From Micromonospora sp. HM5-17 (GTDB taxonomy: Bacteria > Actinomycetota > Actinomycetes > Mycobacteriales > Micromonosporaceae), in contig NZ_RJWA01000005.1 in NCBI RefSeq assembly GCF_003762835.1, positions 410,081 to 474,080 on the forward strand: DNA of 64,000 bases. Direction: 5' to 3'. Under the pieces are notes generated by a model. That model did not search any database and was not told the origin of the DNA. It saw nothing but the letters and a program-made list of their open reading frames with translations. Numbering within the stretch: the stretch's first letter is position 1; each line of letters begins with the position of its first letter. Positions 36,732 through 44,623 of the stretch are shown here, piece after piece. The translations under genes and the position numbers were made by a program.

Positions 36732-37056
36732 GGCAACACTGTGCACCGCAAACCGACCAGGCGCTACCGATTCACGCAAAATGACAGGGCGACTTCCACA
36801 ATAGACCCGATCCGATAAGCCCGGATACGGAATCGGTGAAGTACGGCGGTACGCCGAAAAGCCGTTTTACATCAAGGGATTCACCGCTGTGAGCGTCGGG
36901 CAAGACGGTTCAACCGGTGCCCCGGACGCTCGGGAAGAAAGTTTGCCCCGGCGTCGCCCAGCGGGCCGCCCCGACCTCCTCGAACCGCTCACCCGAGCCG
37001 GCTCCATCAGCCCAACCTGGGCACTTGCCGACCAGAAATGAAGCACAATTCGCAGT
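36732..37056. other. Divergent non-coding stretch
   Basis: These 325 bases are AT-richer than average near 36781-36880 and contain a small inverted repeat around 36861-36875. CACAAT at 37044-37049, seven bases before the GTG at 37057, could be the -10 box of a leaderless promoter. No gene is seen. Confidence 0.35.
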
Positions 37057-37542
37057 GTGGGTGCGATACGACAGGCGGGTCACAGACGACGGCTCCCCCA
37101 GGTGCCGCCATTGGTCGTGTTCGCCATTCTGCTGCTACTCGTCGGCGCGGCCGGGCACACCGTGCTCACCATCCTCACCTCCCCGACCATCGAGGAACGG
37201 GCCCACGAGGAAGCGGTACGCCGCGCCGCCCTGATCGGTCACGCACTCGTACACGGCAATGCCGTCGACGCCGCCGCACTCGGCCAGGACGCCGCCCGTA
37301 ACGACCGGGTCGACGTGGTACGCGTCGACGGGACCGACCGTCGCCGCTCACCCGGGGTCCGGCTGCTCCTCCGGGTGCACGTCGAGATGTCCCAGCCCGG
37401 CATGGCCGGGCTGACCCGCACCAAGCTGTCGGTCTGCTTCCGCCAGACGATCGACGAGGAGCGCGGCGACTTCTCCCGGCTCGAGGTGCCCTGCCCACCC
37501 CCGGCGGACCCCACCCCGACCCCCACCCCCGTCCCTCGGTAA
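37057..37542 (+). CDS. Single-pass membrane protein of unknown function
   Basis: A 161-residue protein: a basic N-terminus, one transmembrane helix (LVVFAILLLLVGAAGHTVLT), an extracytoplasmic helical and beta-strand region with two Cys residues (SVCFRQT, EVPCPPP) that could form a disulfide, and a Pro/Thr tail. The stop codon TAA is supplied by the palindromic repeat at 37538-37593, so the original C-terminus may have been longer. GTG start at 37057; no strong RBS. Confidence 0.55.
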   Translation: MGAIRQAGHRRRLPQVPPLVVFAILLLLVGAAGHTVLTILTSPTIEERAHEEAVRRAALIGHALVHGNAVDAAALGQDAARNDRVDVVRVDGTDRRRSPGVRLLLRVHVEMSQPGMAGLTRTKLSVCFRQTIDEERGDFSRLEVPCPPPADPTPTPTPVPR

Positions 37543-37593
37543 GGAAGGGCCCCTTCCTATCGTTTTTGGTAGAAGAAGGGCCCCTTCCTAACC
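37538..37593. repeat. Palindromic repeat copy 2, between converging genes
   Basis: Left arm 37538-37559 and right arm 37571-37593 both carry GGAAGGGCCCCTTC-type sequence flanked by GGTAA/CTAACC. The loop has TATCG-TTTTTGGTAGAA, closely matching the loop of the copy in glnE. It contains the stop of the upstream gene and may act as a terminator for the genes facing it. Confidence 0.85.
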
Positions 37594-37619
37594 GCTTCGC
37601 GCGGTCTTCGCCGGCCTGC

Positions 37620-38528
37620 TCACCGGGTGGCGGCGTCGTCGAGGATCGCCCGGAGCCGCGCCTGGCATTCGGCGACAAACGCGGGATAGGTCGACCAGTA
37701 GTAGGCAAGTCCGACAATGCCGACACCGATAGCCCAGGCACGGGCCCGGGCCCAGGTCAGGTCGTCGAGGTCGAGGCTGTTCCAGTACGCCTGTCGGGCC
37801 GGCGCCGGCAGGTCCCAGACCGGGGCGTGTTCGGCGTCGGGAAAGCCGATCGCGAGTGCCCCGAAGTCGATGACCGCGCACAGCCGACCGTCGCGCACCA
37901 GCAGGTTGGTCGGCTTGAGGTCGCTGTGCAGCCACACGTGGGGTCCGGACGGCGGCGGCAGATCGAGCGCGGCGCGCCACAACCGTTCCAGGGTCGCCAC
38001 GTCGAGGCTGGCACCGACCGTGTCCCGGCACTCCGGGAAGCACCTGCTGACCGACCGGTCGAATGACCGCAGGCTGCCGCCGCGGTAACCGCCGAGCCCG
38101 TCCGCCCGGGTCGCGCCCATCAGGTCCAGGCCGTGCAGCTCCCGGACGAACGCCGCCAGGTCGGTGCCGAGGGCGGCCCAGTCCTCGACGGTCTCCGGAC
38201 CCGGTGGGGCGCCCTCGATCCAGCGGTAGACCGACCAGGCGAGCGGGAAGTCCAAGGTGGGCGTACCGGCGAAGACAGGCTCGGGGACGGCGAGGGTGAG
38301 CCGCGGCGCCAGGCGCGGAAGCCACTTCTGTTCCTTGCGTACCGACGGCTCGTTGTCCGGGGTGCGGGGCAGTCGTACGAGCAGGTCGTCGCCGAGCCGA
38401 AACATCGTGTTGTCGGTGCCCGAGCCGGCGTGCGCCAACGGCAGGTCGGCCCACTCCGGGCACTGCTTCGTCAGCAGGGTCCGGACCAGCGCCTCGTCGA
38501 TCGGGAGTTCGTTGTGGTGCAGCGTCAC
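37620..38528 (-). CDS. Aminoglycoside phosphotransferase (APH) family kinase
   Basis: A 302-residue protein with the protein-kinase-like APH fold: GSGTDNTMFRLGDDLLVRLPR in the N-lobe, HVWLHSDLKPTNLLVRDGR (catalytic Asp, Asn) and CAVIDFGALAIGFPDAE (metal-binding Asp). The family phosphorylates small-molecule hydroxyls, including some aminoglycosides, but most actinomycete members have unknown substrates and resistance should not be assumed. GTG start at 38528. Confidence 0.85.
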   Translation of the reverse strand: MTLHHNELPIDEALVRTLLTKQCPEWADLPLAHAGSGTDNTMFRLGDDLLVRLPRTPDNEPSVRKEQKWLPRLAPRLTLAVPEPVFAGTPTLDFPLAWSVYRWIEGAPPGPETVEDWAALGTDLAAFVRELHGLDLMGATRADGLGGYRGGSLRSFDRSVSRCFPECRDTVGASLDVATLERLWRAALDLPPPSGPHVWLHSDLKPTNLLVRDGRLCAVIDFGALAIGFPDAEHAPVWDLPAPARQAYWNSLDLDDLTWARARAWAIGVGIVGLAYYWSTYPAFVAECQARLRAILDDAATR

Positions 38529-38647
38529 ACCGGGATACTTCCGCAGCCCTGGTCGGACAGGCCAGCGACTTTGCAGCTCGGGCTGCTGTTCGTCGGCGCC
38601 GTGCCGACCTGTTACGCCAGCCTCGGGACGGCACCGGTACCGGGCGG

Positions 38648-38722
38648 GGCCACGATCAGCGGCGCCAGGCCAGGCCGCGATCAGCGGCGCCGGGCGAGGC
38701 CGCGATCATCGGCGCCACCGAC
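38648..38722. repeat. Three tandem copies of a 25-bp GC-rich repeat
   Basis: Units begin at 38648, 38673 and 38698, each of the form GGCC-(A/G)-CGATCA-(G/T)-CGGCGCC. The third copy overlaps the 3' end of the gene at 38706. Confidence 0.7.
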
Positions 38723-38972
38723 GCCAGATGCCGTACGCGAGCAGGGCCAGCCCGGCCACGGCGACGCCGGCGGCGATCCACAGCCGGGTCACCAGGACGC
38801 GGTGCGCCTCGGCGACCTCCGCCGCCTGCCGGCGCAGCATCTCCGGAGTCGGATCCTGGTACGGAAACATGGCGCCGACCTTGTCGCCGATCGGCCCACA
38901 GGGCAGTACGCATGCGCCCACGAGCAACAGGGCGCCCAGGGCCATTGCCGTTCGATCCAGCCATCGCGACAC
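38706..38972 (-). CDS. Small membrane protein, two transmembrane segments
   Basis: An 88-residue protein: an N-terminal signal-like helix (AMALGALLLVGACVLPCG) that ends in a lipobox-like LVGAC, an extracytoplasmic loop with DPTPEMLRRQAAEVAEAHR, and a C-terminal helix (WIAAGVAVAGLALLAYGIW) followed by Arg-rich residues. No family recognised. GTG at 38972 is chosen; longer in-frame starts (39014) exist and the RBS is weak. Confidence 0.5.
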   Translation of the reverse strand: MSRWLDRTAMALGALLLVGACVLPCGPIGDKVGAMFPYQDPTPEMLRRQAAEVAEAHRVLVTRLWIAAGVAVAGLALLAYGIWRRWRR

Positions 38973-39183
38973 CTCGCCATGATGGCAGCGCGCGACAGCC
39001 CGACGTCCGGGCACTGATGTGCGGGGGTGCGCCGGCGGGTACCCTTCGGTCCCACCGTCGCAACGATCAGTGAGGGCAACAGGGCGGCGCCGGCGGGACC
39101 ACGACGCGCTGGCGTCCCACCGGCCCTGACGAGTTGGATCTCGTCCGGGCTCGGGGTGGCGGCGCTGGCCGACGCGGCCGCCC

Positions 39184-39455
39184 GAGCAGCCGATCTTCTA
39201 TCCCGTGCTGGGCGAGGACTACGCGGTCAGGATCGCCCGGGACTGGAACGTGCCCAGTCACGGTGTGGGTTACGTGACCCGGTTCCAGGTGGAGTCGGGG
39301 TTCCCGGCCGGTACCCGGTCCGCCAGGTCGACGGCGACGCCCTCCTCGAGGCGACACCATCCTTGAGCTGTGGGCGCCCGCCGAGGAACTGGACGAGTTC
39401 AACGACCACACTGTCGGGCTGATCGAGGTCGTACACGGGTTCCGCGAGCCGGGAC
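39184..39455 (+). pseudogene. Decayed gene with two frameshifts and no 5' end
   Basis: Three adjacent stretches in different frames read as one protein: EQPIFYPVLGEDYAVRIARD to VTRFQVESGF, then YPVRQVDGDA, then TILELWAPAEELDEFNDHTV and GLIEVVHGFRE. The pieces look like a small conserved actinobacterial protein that I know only by pattern, not by name. No start codon or N-terminal sequence is found upstream, so it has lost its 5' end as well. Confidence 0.55.
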
Positions 39456-39668
39456 GCCCAGACGCTCCATCCGGTGAGCGTGGTGGTGCGGCACAGGTCC
39501 GTCCGGTCAGCCGGGAAACGATGCCGGCGACCTCGATCACCCGGCCGGTGATGTCGTACGACGTTGCCGGTCACCGGCAGGGCCGCGCGGATGACTCGGA
39601 TCGCCCAGCCGACCGTCGCTCGACCGCCACGCTCGGTCACCGCGGTGGGGCCTGGTGCGGCGACGTTG

Positions 39669-39674
39669 TAGGGT
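39669..39674 (+). promoter_or_regulatory. -10 box of a leaderless promoter for the secreted toxin cassette
   Basis: TAGGGT, six bases before the ATG at 39681. Confidence 0.5.
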
Positions 39675-39680
39675 GCCGGC

Positions 39681-40010
39681 ATGGGTGCGGAGGTACGGGC
39701 CGATCCGGTCGAGCTGGCGCGGGTCGCACAGTCGTGTCTGGACGGCTCACAGGAGCTCGCGGCGGCGCTGCGCGCCGTCCGGGCCGACGCGGTCCTGTCC
39801 ACGTCAGACTTCGGCGACGTGGCGAACGCCGACCGGCAGAGCACGGCCTACCACGGCGTGGAGGGCAGTGCGGGCACGGCCGTGGAGCGGTTGGTCACCG
39901 TACTCGAGGTGGACAACGACAGCCTGCTCCGGGTGGCCTTCGCCTACCGGCAGGCAGACGAGGCGGCCGAGCGCAGGATGCGGCAGAAGCACCGCAACAT
40001 CCCGATCTGA
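39681..40010 (+). CDS. EspC-like small type VII secretion protein
   Basis: A 109-residue helical protein of WXG100/EspC-like size and pattern: VRADPVELARVAQSCLDGSQ, a central region, then a second long helix ending in AFAYRQADEAAERR. YRQAD (Y89) fits the Y-x-x-x-D/E type VII secretion motif. It lacks the WxG turn, so it belongs with EspC-like partners rather than strict WXG100 proteins. It lies 18 bases before the large toxin-like gene and is probably its co-secretion partner. That role is inferred. Confidence 0.65.
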   Translation: MGAEVRADPVELARVAQSCLDGSQELAAALRAVRADAVLSTSDFGDVANADRQSTAYHGVEGSAGTAVERLVTVLEVDNDSLLRVAFAYRQADEAAERRMRQKHRNIPI

Positions 40011-40028
40011 CCACGGGGGAGACCACCG

Positions 40029-41840
40029 ATGGGGATACCACCGGAAGACCAGGAGCGTTTCCCGCCGATCACGGCGGCCGAATCGACCTGGCAGTTGCAC
40101 GCGAACCCGGGACGTATCCGGAGCGCGGCGTCGGCGTGGCGACGGTTCGGCAAGGCCGCCACATCGCTGGGTGACGATCTCGAGGCGAGCGGCAAGAAGC
40201 TGGTGGGCTCCCAGTGGGCGGGCCCGGCCCGCGACAGCTTTGTGAAGCACCGGACCAAACTGCTCTCCAGCATCGACGCGTTACCGGGCAACGCGGGCAA
40301 GCTGGCCGATCACCTGGAGGGCATCGCCGACCTGCTCCAGCGCTACCAGGGGTTGCTCGACGCCGAGTACGACAAGGTGAAGTTCCACGACGTCGGCGGC
40401 ACGTTCTATCCCCGCAGCGCGGAAGAGCAGAAGCTGATCAGCGGTGCCATCGCCGAGGCCGTAGCCCTGCGGAAGGAGTTGGAGCAGGCGCTCGCCCAGA
40501 AGCTCAGCGGCTTCGACAGGTCGGGCTGGGACGCCATCGCCGCCGACTGGGGCGCGGTCGCCGCCGGCACCCGCGACCCGTTCACGCTGCCACCCGAGGC
40601 GACGGACGGCGTTTCTGTGATCATGGTGGACGGCCGGGTGGTCGTGAACACCGGTACCGGGAACGACGACGTCAAGGTCAGGGTCGACCCGAAGACCGGC
40701 GACGTCATCGTCACCGTCAATGGTGCGGACTACCGCTACCCGCCGGGTACCCCGATCACCATCCGGGGCGGTGAGGGCAACGACACCATCGAGGTCCCGA
40801 AGGGCTCCAACGTCCGCGTGACCCTGCTCGGCGGAGAGGGGGACGACACCATCCGCGGTGGTGACGGCGCCGACAAGATCTTCGGAGGACGTGGAACGGA
40901 CGACCTCTACGGTGGCCGGAACAGCGACTACATCTCCGGCGGCTCCGGCATCGACTACATCGACGGCCAGGACGGGAACGACGTACTGTCCGGTGGTTCC
41001 GGCCAGGACACCCTGTACGGCCTGGGCGGTGACGACCAGCTCTCCGGCGGCGAGGACGACGACTACCTCGAAGGCGCGAAGGGCAACGACTCGCTACACG
41101 GCGGCAGCGGCAAGGATGTGCTGTCCGGAGGCCGTGGCAACGACCGACTCGCCGGAGGCACCGGCGACGACGTCTACTACGGCGGGCATGGCAAGGACAC
41201 CATCCACGCAGGTGGCGGCCGCGACACCGCCTACCGGCAGGACGAGGACACCGTCGACGGTGTGACCTCGGACGTCAAGGTCGAAATCAGCGACAAGGCG
41301 CAGTTCATCAAGATCGAGGGCTCCGACGAGTTCCGGGAACGGGTGCTGGCCGATCTCGACATGTACCGGGCCTCACCCACCGGCCAACAGATGCTGGCCA
41401 ACCTCGAGGACAAGCGCGACCCGAACTTCCTGTTCGGCGAGAACACGCTGACCATCAAGGAGCTCAACGAGGAGAACGGCTACGCCAGCCGGGGCCACAA
41501 GTTCGTGAACTCGGACTCCGTCATCCAGTACAACCCCGCCTTCACCTTCGACTCCGAGCGCGGCCGACCGTCGGTGGTGCTCTACCACGAACTCGGGCAC
41601 GTGTACGACTACTGGAACGACACCTTCGACGGCGACACCATCGCCGGCGGGCCGGACGACGGCATCAAGAAGGCCGAACGGCAGGCGACCGGGCTCCCCT
41701 TCGACCACGACGACGACCCCTCGACGCCGGACCGGCTCGACCCCGATCACCCGATCCAGTACACCGAGAACGGGCTGCGCCGCGAGATGGGCATGCGCGA
41801 ACGCGACACCTACGCCACCTACCCGGGAGACGGTTGGTGA
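40029..41840 (+). CDS. Predicted type VII secreted toxin: WXG100-like domain, RTX repeats and M91-type metalloprotease
   Basis: A 603-residue protein with three regions. Residues of about 1-180 are helical and include a WxG turn (SQWAG, W63), as in LXG/WXG100-type secreted toxins. Residues of about 245-402 hold about 16 nonapeptide RTX repeats (GGEGNDTI, GGSGQDTL, GGRGNDRL), which form a Ca2+-binding beta-roll. Residues of about 425-603 end in a zinc protease with HELGH (520-524) in VVLYHELGHVYDYW and the downstream YTENGLRREMGM segment, whose Glu580 could be the third ligand; this matches peptidase M91 (NleD-like). There is no Sec signal. The coupled lipoprotein downstream is a candidate immunity protein. 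Targets are unknown. Confidence 0.8.
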   Translation: MGIPPEDQERFPPITAAESTWQLHANPGRIRSAASAWRRFGKAATSLGDDLEASGKKLVGSQWAGPARDSFVKHRTKLLSSIDALPGNAGKLADHLEGIADLLQRYQGLLDAEYDKVKFHDVGGTFYPRSAEEQKLISGAIAEAVALRKELEQALAQKLSGFDRSGWDAIAADWGAVAAGTRDPFTLPPEATDGVSVIMVDGRVVVNTGTGNDDVKVRVDPKTGDVIVTVNGADYRYPPGTPITIRGGEGNDTIEVPKGSNVRVTLLGGEGDDTIRGGDGADKIFGGRGTDDLYGGRNSDYISGGSGIDYIDGQDGNDVLSGGSGQDTLYGLGGDDQLSGGEDDDYLEGAKGNDSLHGGSGKDVLSGGRGNDRLAGGTGDDVYYGGHGKDTIHAGGGRDTAYRQDEDTVDGVTSDVKVEISDKAQFIKIEGSDEFRERVLADLDMYRASPTGQQMLANLEDKRDPNFLFGENTLTIKELNEENGYASRGHKFVNSDSVIQYNPAFTFDSERGRPSVVLYHELGHVYDYWNDTFDGDTIAGGPDDGIKKAERQATGLPFDHDDDPSTPDRLDPDHPIQYTENGLRREMGMRERDTYATYPGDGW

Positions 41841-42409
41841 CCAGAGTGCGTCGTGTCGTCGGCCTGCTGCTCGTCACGGCGGCGCTGTCCGCCTGCTCGG
41901 GCGACCCGGATCTGGATCTGACGGTGCGGACCGCCGTCGCCGGCGGCGACGTCACGGTCGAGTACACCCTGGCCAACCGATCCGATGCGCCGATGGTGGT
42001 CTACGACGGGGGATGGACCGATCCGCAACAGCCCGGCTGGTCGCGGGGGCCGGTGGAGGTCAGCGTCCGGGACGACGGCGTGATCGAGATCTCCCGACGC
42101 ATCATCCACCCCTGTCAGACCGAAGACACCAGCGACTGCGGTGGCGCCCGCCAACCCACCGTACGGATCCGGGGCTCCGTGCTCGAACCGGGTGCCAGGA
42201 GGTCGGACAGCGTCCGGGTGCCGCTCCAGGTGGAGCCCGACCATCCGGCGTCCGTCCAGCACACGACCATCTCGCTGGCCGGGCGGAAGGTGGTCTTCTG
42301 CGTCGGCTTCACCGAGGCGACCGACGACAACCCACCCACCTCGACCGGGCTCTACCCGCCCGGAAGTCCGCAGACCGTTGTCTGTGGCGAGCCGTACCAG
42401 GTGCCCTGA
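41837..42409 (+). CDS. Lipoprotein coupled to the metalloprotease toxin; candidate immunity protein
   Basis: A 190-residue protein with a lipoprotein signal (RRVVGLLLVTAALSAC; lipid-modified Cys20) and a beta-rich body with Cys pairs (HPCQTEDTSDCGG). Its GTG start overlaps the toxin stop by four bases (GTGA), the tightest form of coupling. I recognise no named family. Surface anchoring fits protection against a protease attacking from outside, or a role in export; immunity is inferred from gene order only. Confidence 0.6.
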   Translation: MTRVRRVVGLLLVTAALSACSGDPDLDLTVRTAVAGGDVTVEYTLANRSDAPMVVYDGGWTDPQQPGWSRGPVEVSVRDDGVIEISRRIIHPCQTEDTSDCGGARQPTVRIRGSVLEPGARRSDSVRVPLQVEPDHPASVQHTTISLAGRKVVFCVGFTEATDDNPPTSTGLYPPGSPQTVVCGEPYQVP

Positions 42410-42420
42410 GGACGCGGGAC

Positions 42421-42476
42421 GGGTGCGCGCCGGCGCCGGACGGCCGCGGCGTCCAGGCGACCTCCGGCGCGCACCC
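42421..42476 (+). terminator. Inverted repeat at the end of the toxin cassette
   Basis: A perfect 13-bp pair (42421-42433 with 42464-42476) with a 30-base GC-rich loop, 12 bases after the lipoprotein stop. No T-run. Confidence 0.5.
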
Positions 42477-42541
42477 CCACATCCTCCGGCCGCTCACGTC
42501 CTCCGCCGCCGGCTCGGGCGGGTGCGGCCCGGGTGGTGGGT

Positions 42542-42547
42542 TAGCCT
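42542..42547 (+). promoter_or_regulatory. -10 box of a leaderless promoter for the spermidine-synthase-like gene
   Basis: TAGCCT (42542-42547), eight bases before the GTG at 42556, with no ribosome binding site. Confidence 0.45.
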
Positions 42548-42555
42548 GCCTGATC

Positions 42556-43341
42556 GTGGGGGCATCCGACGACCGGCTCGAGCTGGCCGTCGATCCGGCC
42601 CGACCCACCGGTCGCACGCTTCTGGCCGATGGCGTCGAGCAGTCGTACGTCGATCTCGCCGATCCCACGTACCTGCACTTCGAGTACGTCCGCCGAATGG
42701 CCGCCGTGACCGACCTCGCCGCGCCGACCGGTGATCCCCTGGATGTGCTGCACCTGGGCGGCGGCGCAATGACGCTGCCACGTTATGTCGCCGCGACCCG
42801 GCCCGGCTCGGCGCAGGTGGTCGTCGAGCGGAACCCGGCCGTCGTCGAACTCGTGGAGCGCGACCTGCCGCCCCGACCAGCCGGCGTCGACGTACAGGTC
42901 GCCGATGCCCGGGAGGCGGTCACCGCCGCTCCCGCCGACGCGTACGACCTGGTACTCGCCGACATCTACCGGGCGGCCCAGATGCCGCCACACGTGGCCA
43001 CCGTGGCGTTCGCCGCCGAGGTCGCCCGGCTACTACGGCCGGAGGGCATCTACCTGGTCAACGTCACGGACCTGCCGCCCCTGGCCCTCACCCGGGTACA
43101 GGCGGCCACCCTGCGCGCGGTCTTCGCCGACGTGTGTGTCGTCGCCGACCGGCGGATGCTACGCGGCCGCCGGTACGGCAACGTGGTGCTGGCCGCGGCG
43201 ACGCGTCCGCGTCGACTGCCCGTGGCCCGCCTGGCGGTACGGCTCCTGCACGATCCGGTACCCGGCGCCGTGCTGCACGGGCCGGCGCTCGACAGGTTCA
43301 TCGCCGGTGCTCGGCCGCGTACCGACGACGCCGAGCGTTGA
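42556..43341 (+). CDS. Spermidine-synthase-like methyltransferase-fold protein
   Basis: A 261-residue protein of the spermine/spermidine synthase fold: YVDLADPTYLHFEYVRRM in the N-terminal beta domain, then the nucleotide-binding GG motif VLHLGGGAMTLPRYVA, VVVERNPAVVEL and VQVADAREAV, and the acidic loop YDLVLADIY. The polyamine-binding residues of true SpeE are not clearly kept, so the substrate is unknown; many actinomycetes carry such stand-alone paralogues. The GTG at 42556 has a leaderless-type -10 box. Confidence 0.75.
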   Translation: MGASDDRLELAVDPARPTGRTLLADGVEQSYVDLADPTYLHFEYVRRMAAVTDLAAPTGDPLDVLHLGGGAMTLPRYVAATRPGSAQVVVERNPAVVELVERDLPPRPAGVDVQVADAREAVTAAPADAYDLVLADIYRAAQMPPHVATVAFAAEVARLLRPEGIYLVNVTDLPPLALTRVQAATLRAVFADVCVVADRRMLRGRRYGNVVLAAATRPRRLPVARLAVRLLHDPVPGAVLHGPALDRFIAGARPRTDDAER

Positions 43342-43382
43342 GATCCAGATGGCCGGCTCAGGCCCTTGAACCACCCACAGGG

Positions 43383-43625
43383 TCAGGTTGGCCCATCCAG
43401 TTCGGCACGAATTTTCGCCGCCTCACTGCGCGCCGCGATCGATTCAGCGATGGCTTTGCGACGATCTTCGTCATACAGCAGAACAGTAGACAGCGATTCC
43501 AGGGCATCCGCGATCCGGTCTCGCCAGGCGGCATACGATTCCGGATCGTAGTCACCAGCCGGCCTCTCGGAGCGGGTCTTGCGCAGGTTCTCTAGCGCTG
43601 CCCGCAGCTCTGACGGAAGAGACAT
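43383..43625 (-). CDS. Small helical protein, unknown function
   Basis: An 80-residue, charge-rich and probably all-helical protein (SELRAALENLRKTRSER, ESYAAWRDRIADALESLST, RRKAIAESIAARSEAAK). The ATG at 43625 follows GGAAGGCG. It lies 17 bases downstream of a truncated gene remnant and may once have been the second gene of a pair. Confidence 0.6.
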   Translation of the reverse strand: MSLPSELRAALENLRKTRSERPAGDYDPESYAAWRDRIADALESLSTVLLYDEDRRKAIAESIAARSEAAKIRAELDGPT

Positions 43626-43642
43626 CGCCTTCCCCCTTCCGC

Positions 43643-43825
43643 CTAAACTCCCTGCCCCCCTCCGCCAAGCCGGACCGACACGATGTCGGACGGCGGCTGG
43701 TGGGTCGCCGGCACGATCGTCCGCTTCTCCACGCTGAGTGGCATCTCCGGATAGCGCTCTGACAGCGCCGACCGCTCCGCGTCGTCGCCGGCGCGGGTTA
43801 ACAGCACAAACCGTTATTCAGCGCA
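43643..43825 (-). pseudogene. Truncated 3' remnant of a gene
   Basis: A 57-residue reading frame without a start (in-frame stop just upstream) reads ...RAGDDAERSALSERYPEMPL then SVEKRTIVPATHQPPSDIVS and ends at TAG 43643. Amino-acid use looks like real coding sequence. It precedes the 80-residue gene by 17 bases. Family unknown. Confidence 0.4.
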
Positions 43826-43839
43826 CTCCTAAACCGTCC

Positions 43840-43931
43840 GTCGCCAGGCCGTCAGGCCGTCGCCAGGCCGTCAGGCCGTCGCCAGGCCGTCAGGCCGTCG
43901 CCAGGCCGTCAGGCCGTCGCCAGGCCGTCAG
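43840..43931. repeat. 19-bp tandem repeat, nearly five copies
   Basis: Units GTCGCCAGGCCGTCAGGCC start at 43840, 43859, 43878 and 43897, with a partial copy at 43916-43931. The copies are identical with no spacers, so this is a minisatellite rather than a CRISPR array. It lies 90 bases beyond the 3' end of rnpB. Confidence 0.95.
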
Positions 43932-44021
43932 ATGCCAACCCAAGTTGACCAACAACAGCCATCGACGACAGGTCATACGACCAGGTCAGATCCTTGATCA
44001 ACGCTTCGACCCGGATGGCGA

Positions 44022-44466
<445 letters not shown>

Positions 44467-44476
44467 TCGCGTGGCA

Positions 44477-44482
44477 ATCGTA
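44477..44482 (-). promoter_or_regulatory. -10 box of the rnpB promoter
   Basis: TACGAT on the minus strand at the right distance from the predicted RNA 5' end. Confidence 0.55.
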
Positions 44483-44609
44483 ACGAAGATCCGGAAGAGC
44501 GATCCACCGACCTGACGGACGGCCCGACCGGCGGCCGGATCGCGTCTGATCGGGTGGGCACCCCCCGGCATCTGGCCGGGTAGGTGCGGGACACTCCCGA
44601 CCGGCCGAC

Positions 44610-44615
44610 TAACCT
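44610..44615 (+). promoter_or_regulatory. -10 box of a leaderless promoter for the TSUP gene
   Basis: TAACCT, eight bases before the ATG at 44624, with no ribosome binding site. Confidence 0.5.
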
Positions 44616-44623
44616 CACGGGCG

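Noticed and set aside
37620..38528. Aminoglycoside resistance gene
   Set aside because: Only the kinase fold is supported; most actinomycete members of this family are not resistance enzymes.
43840..43931. CRISPR array
   Set aside because: Units are contiguous and identical with no unique spacers, and no cas genes are present.
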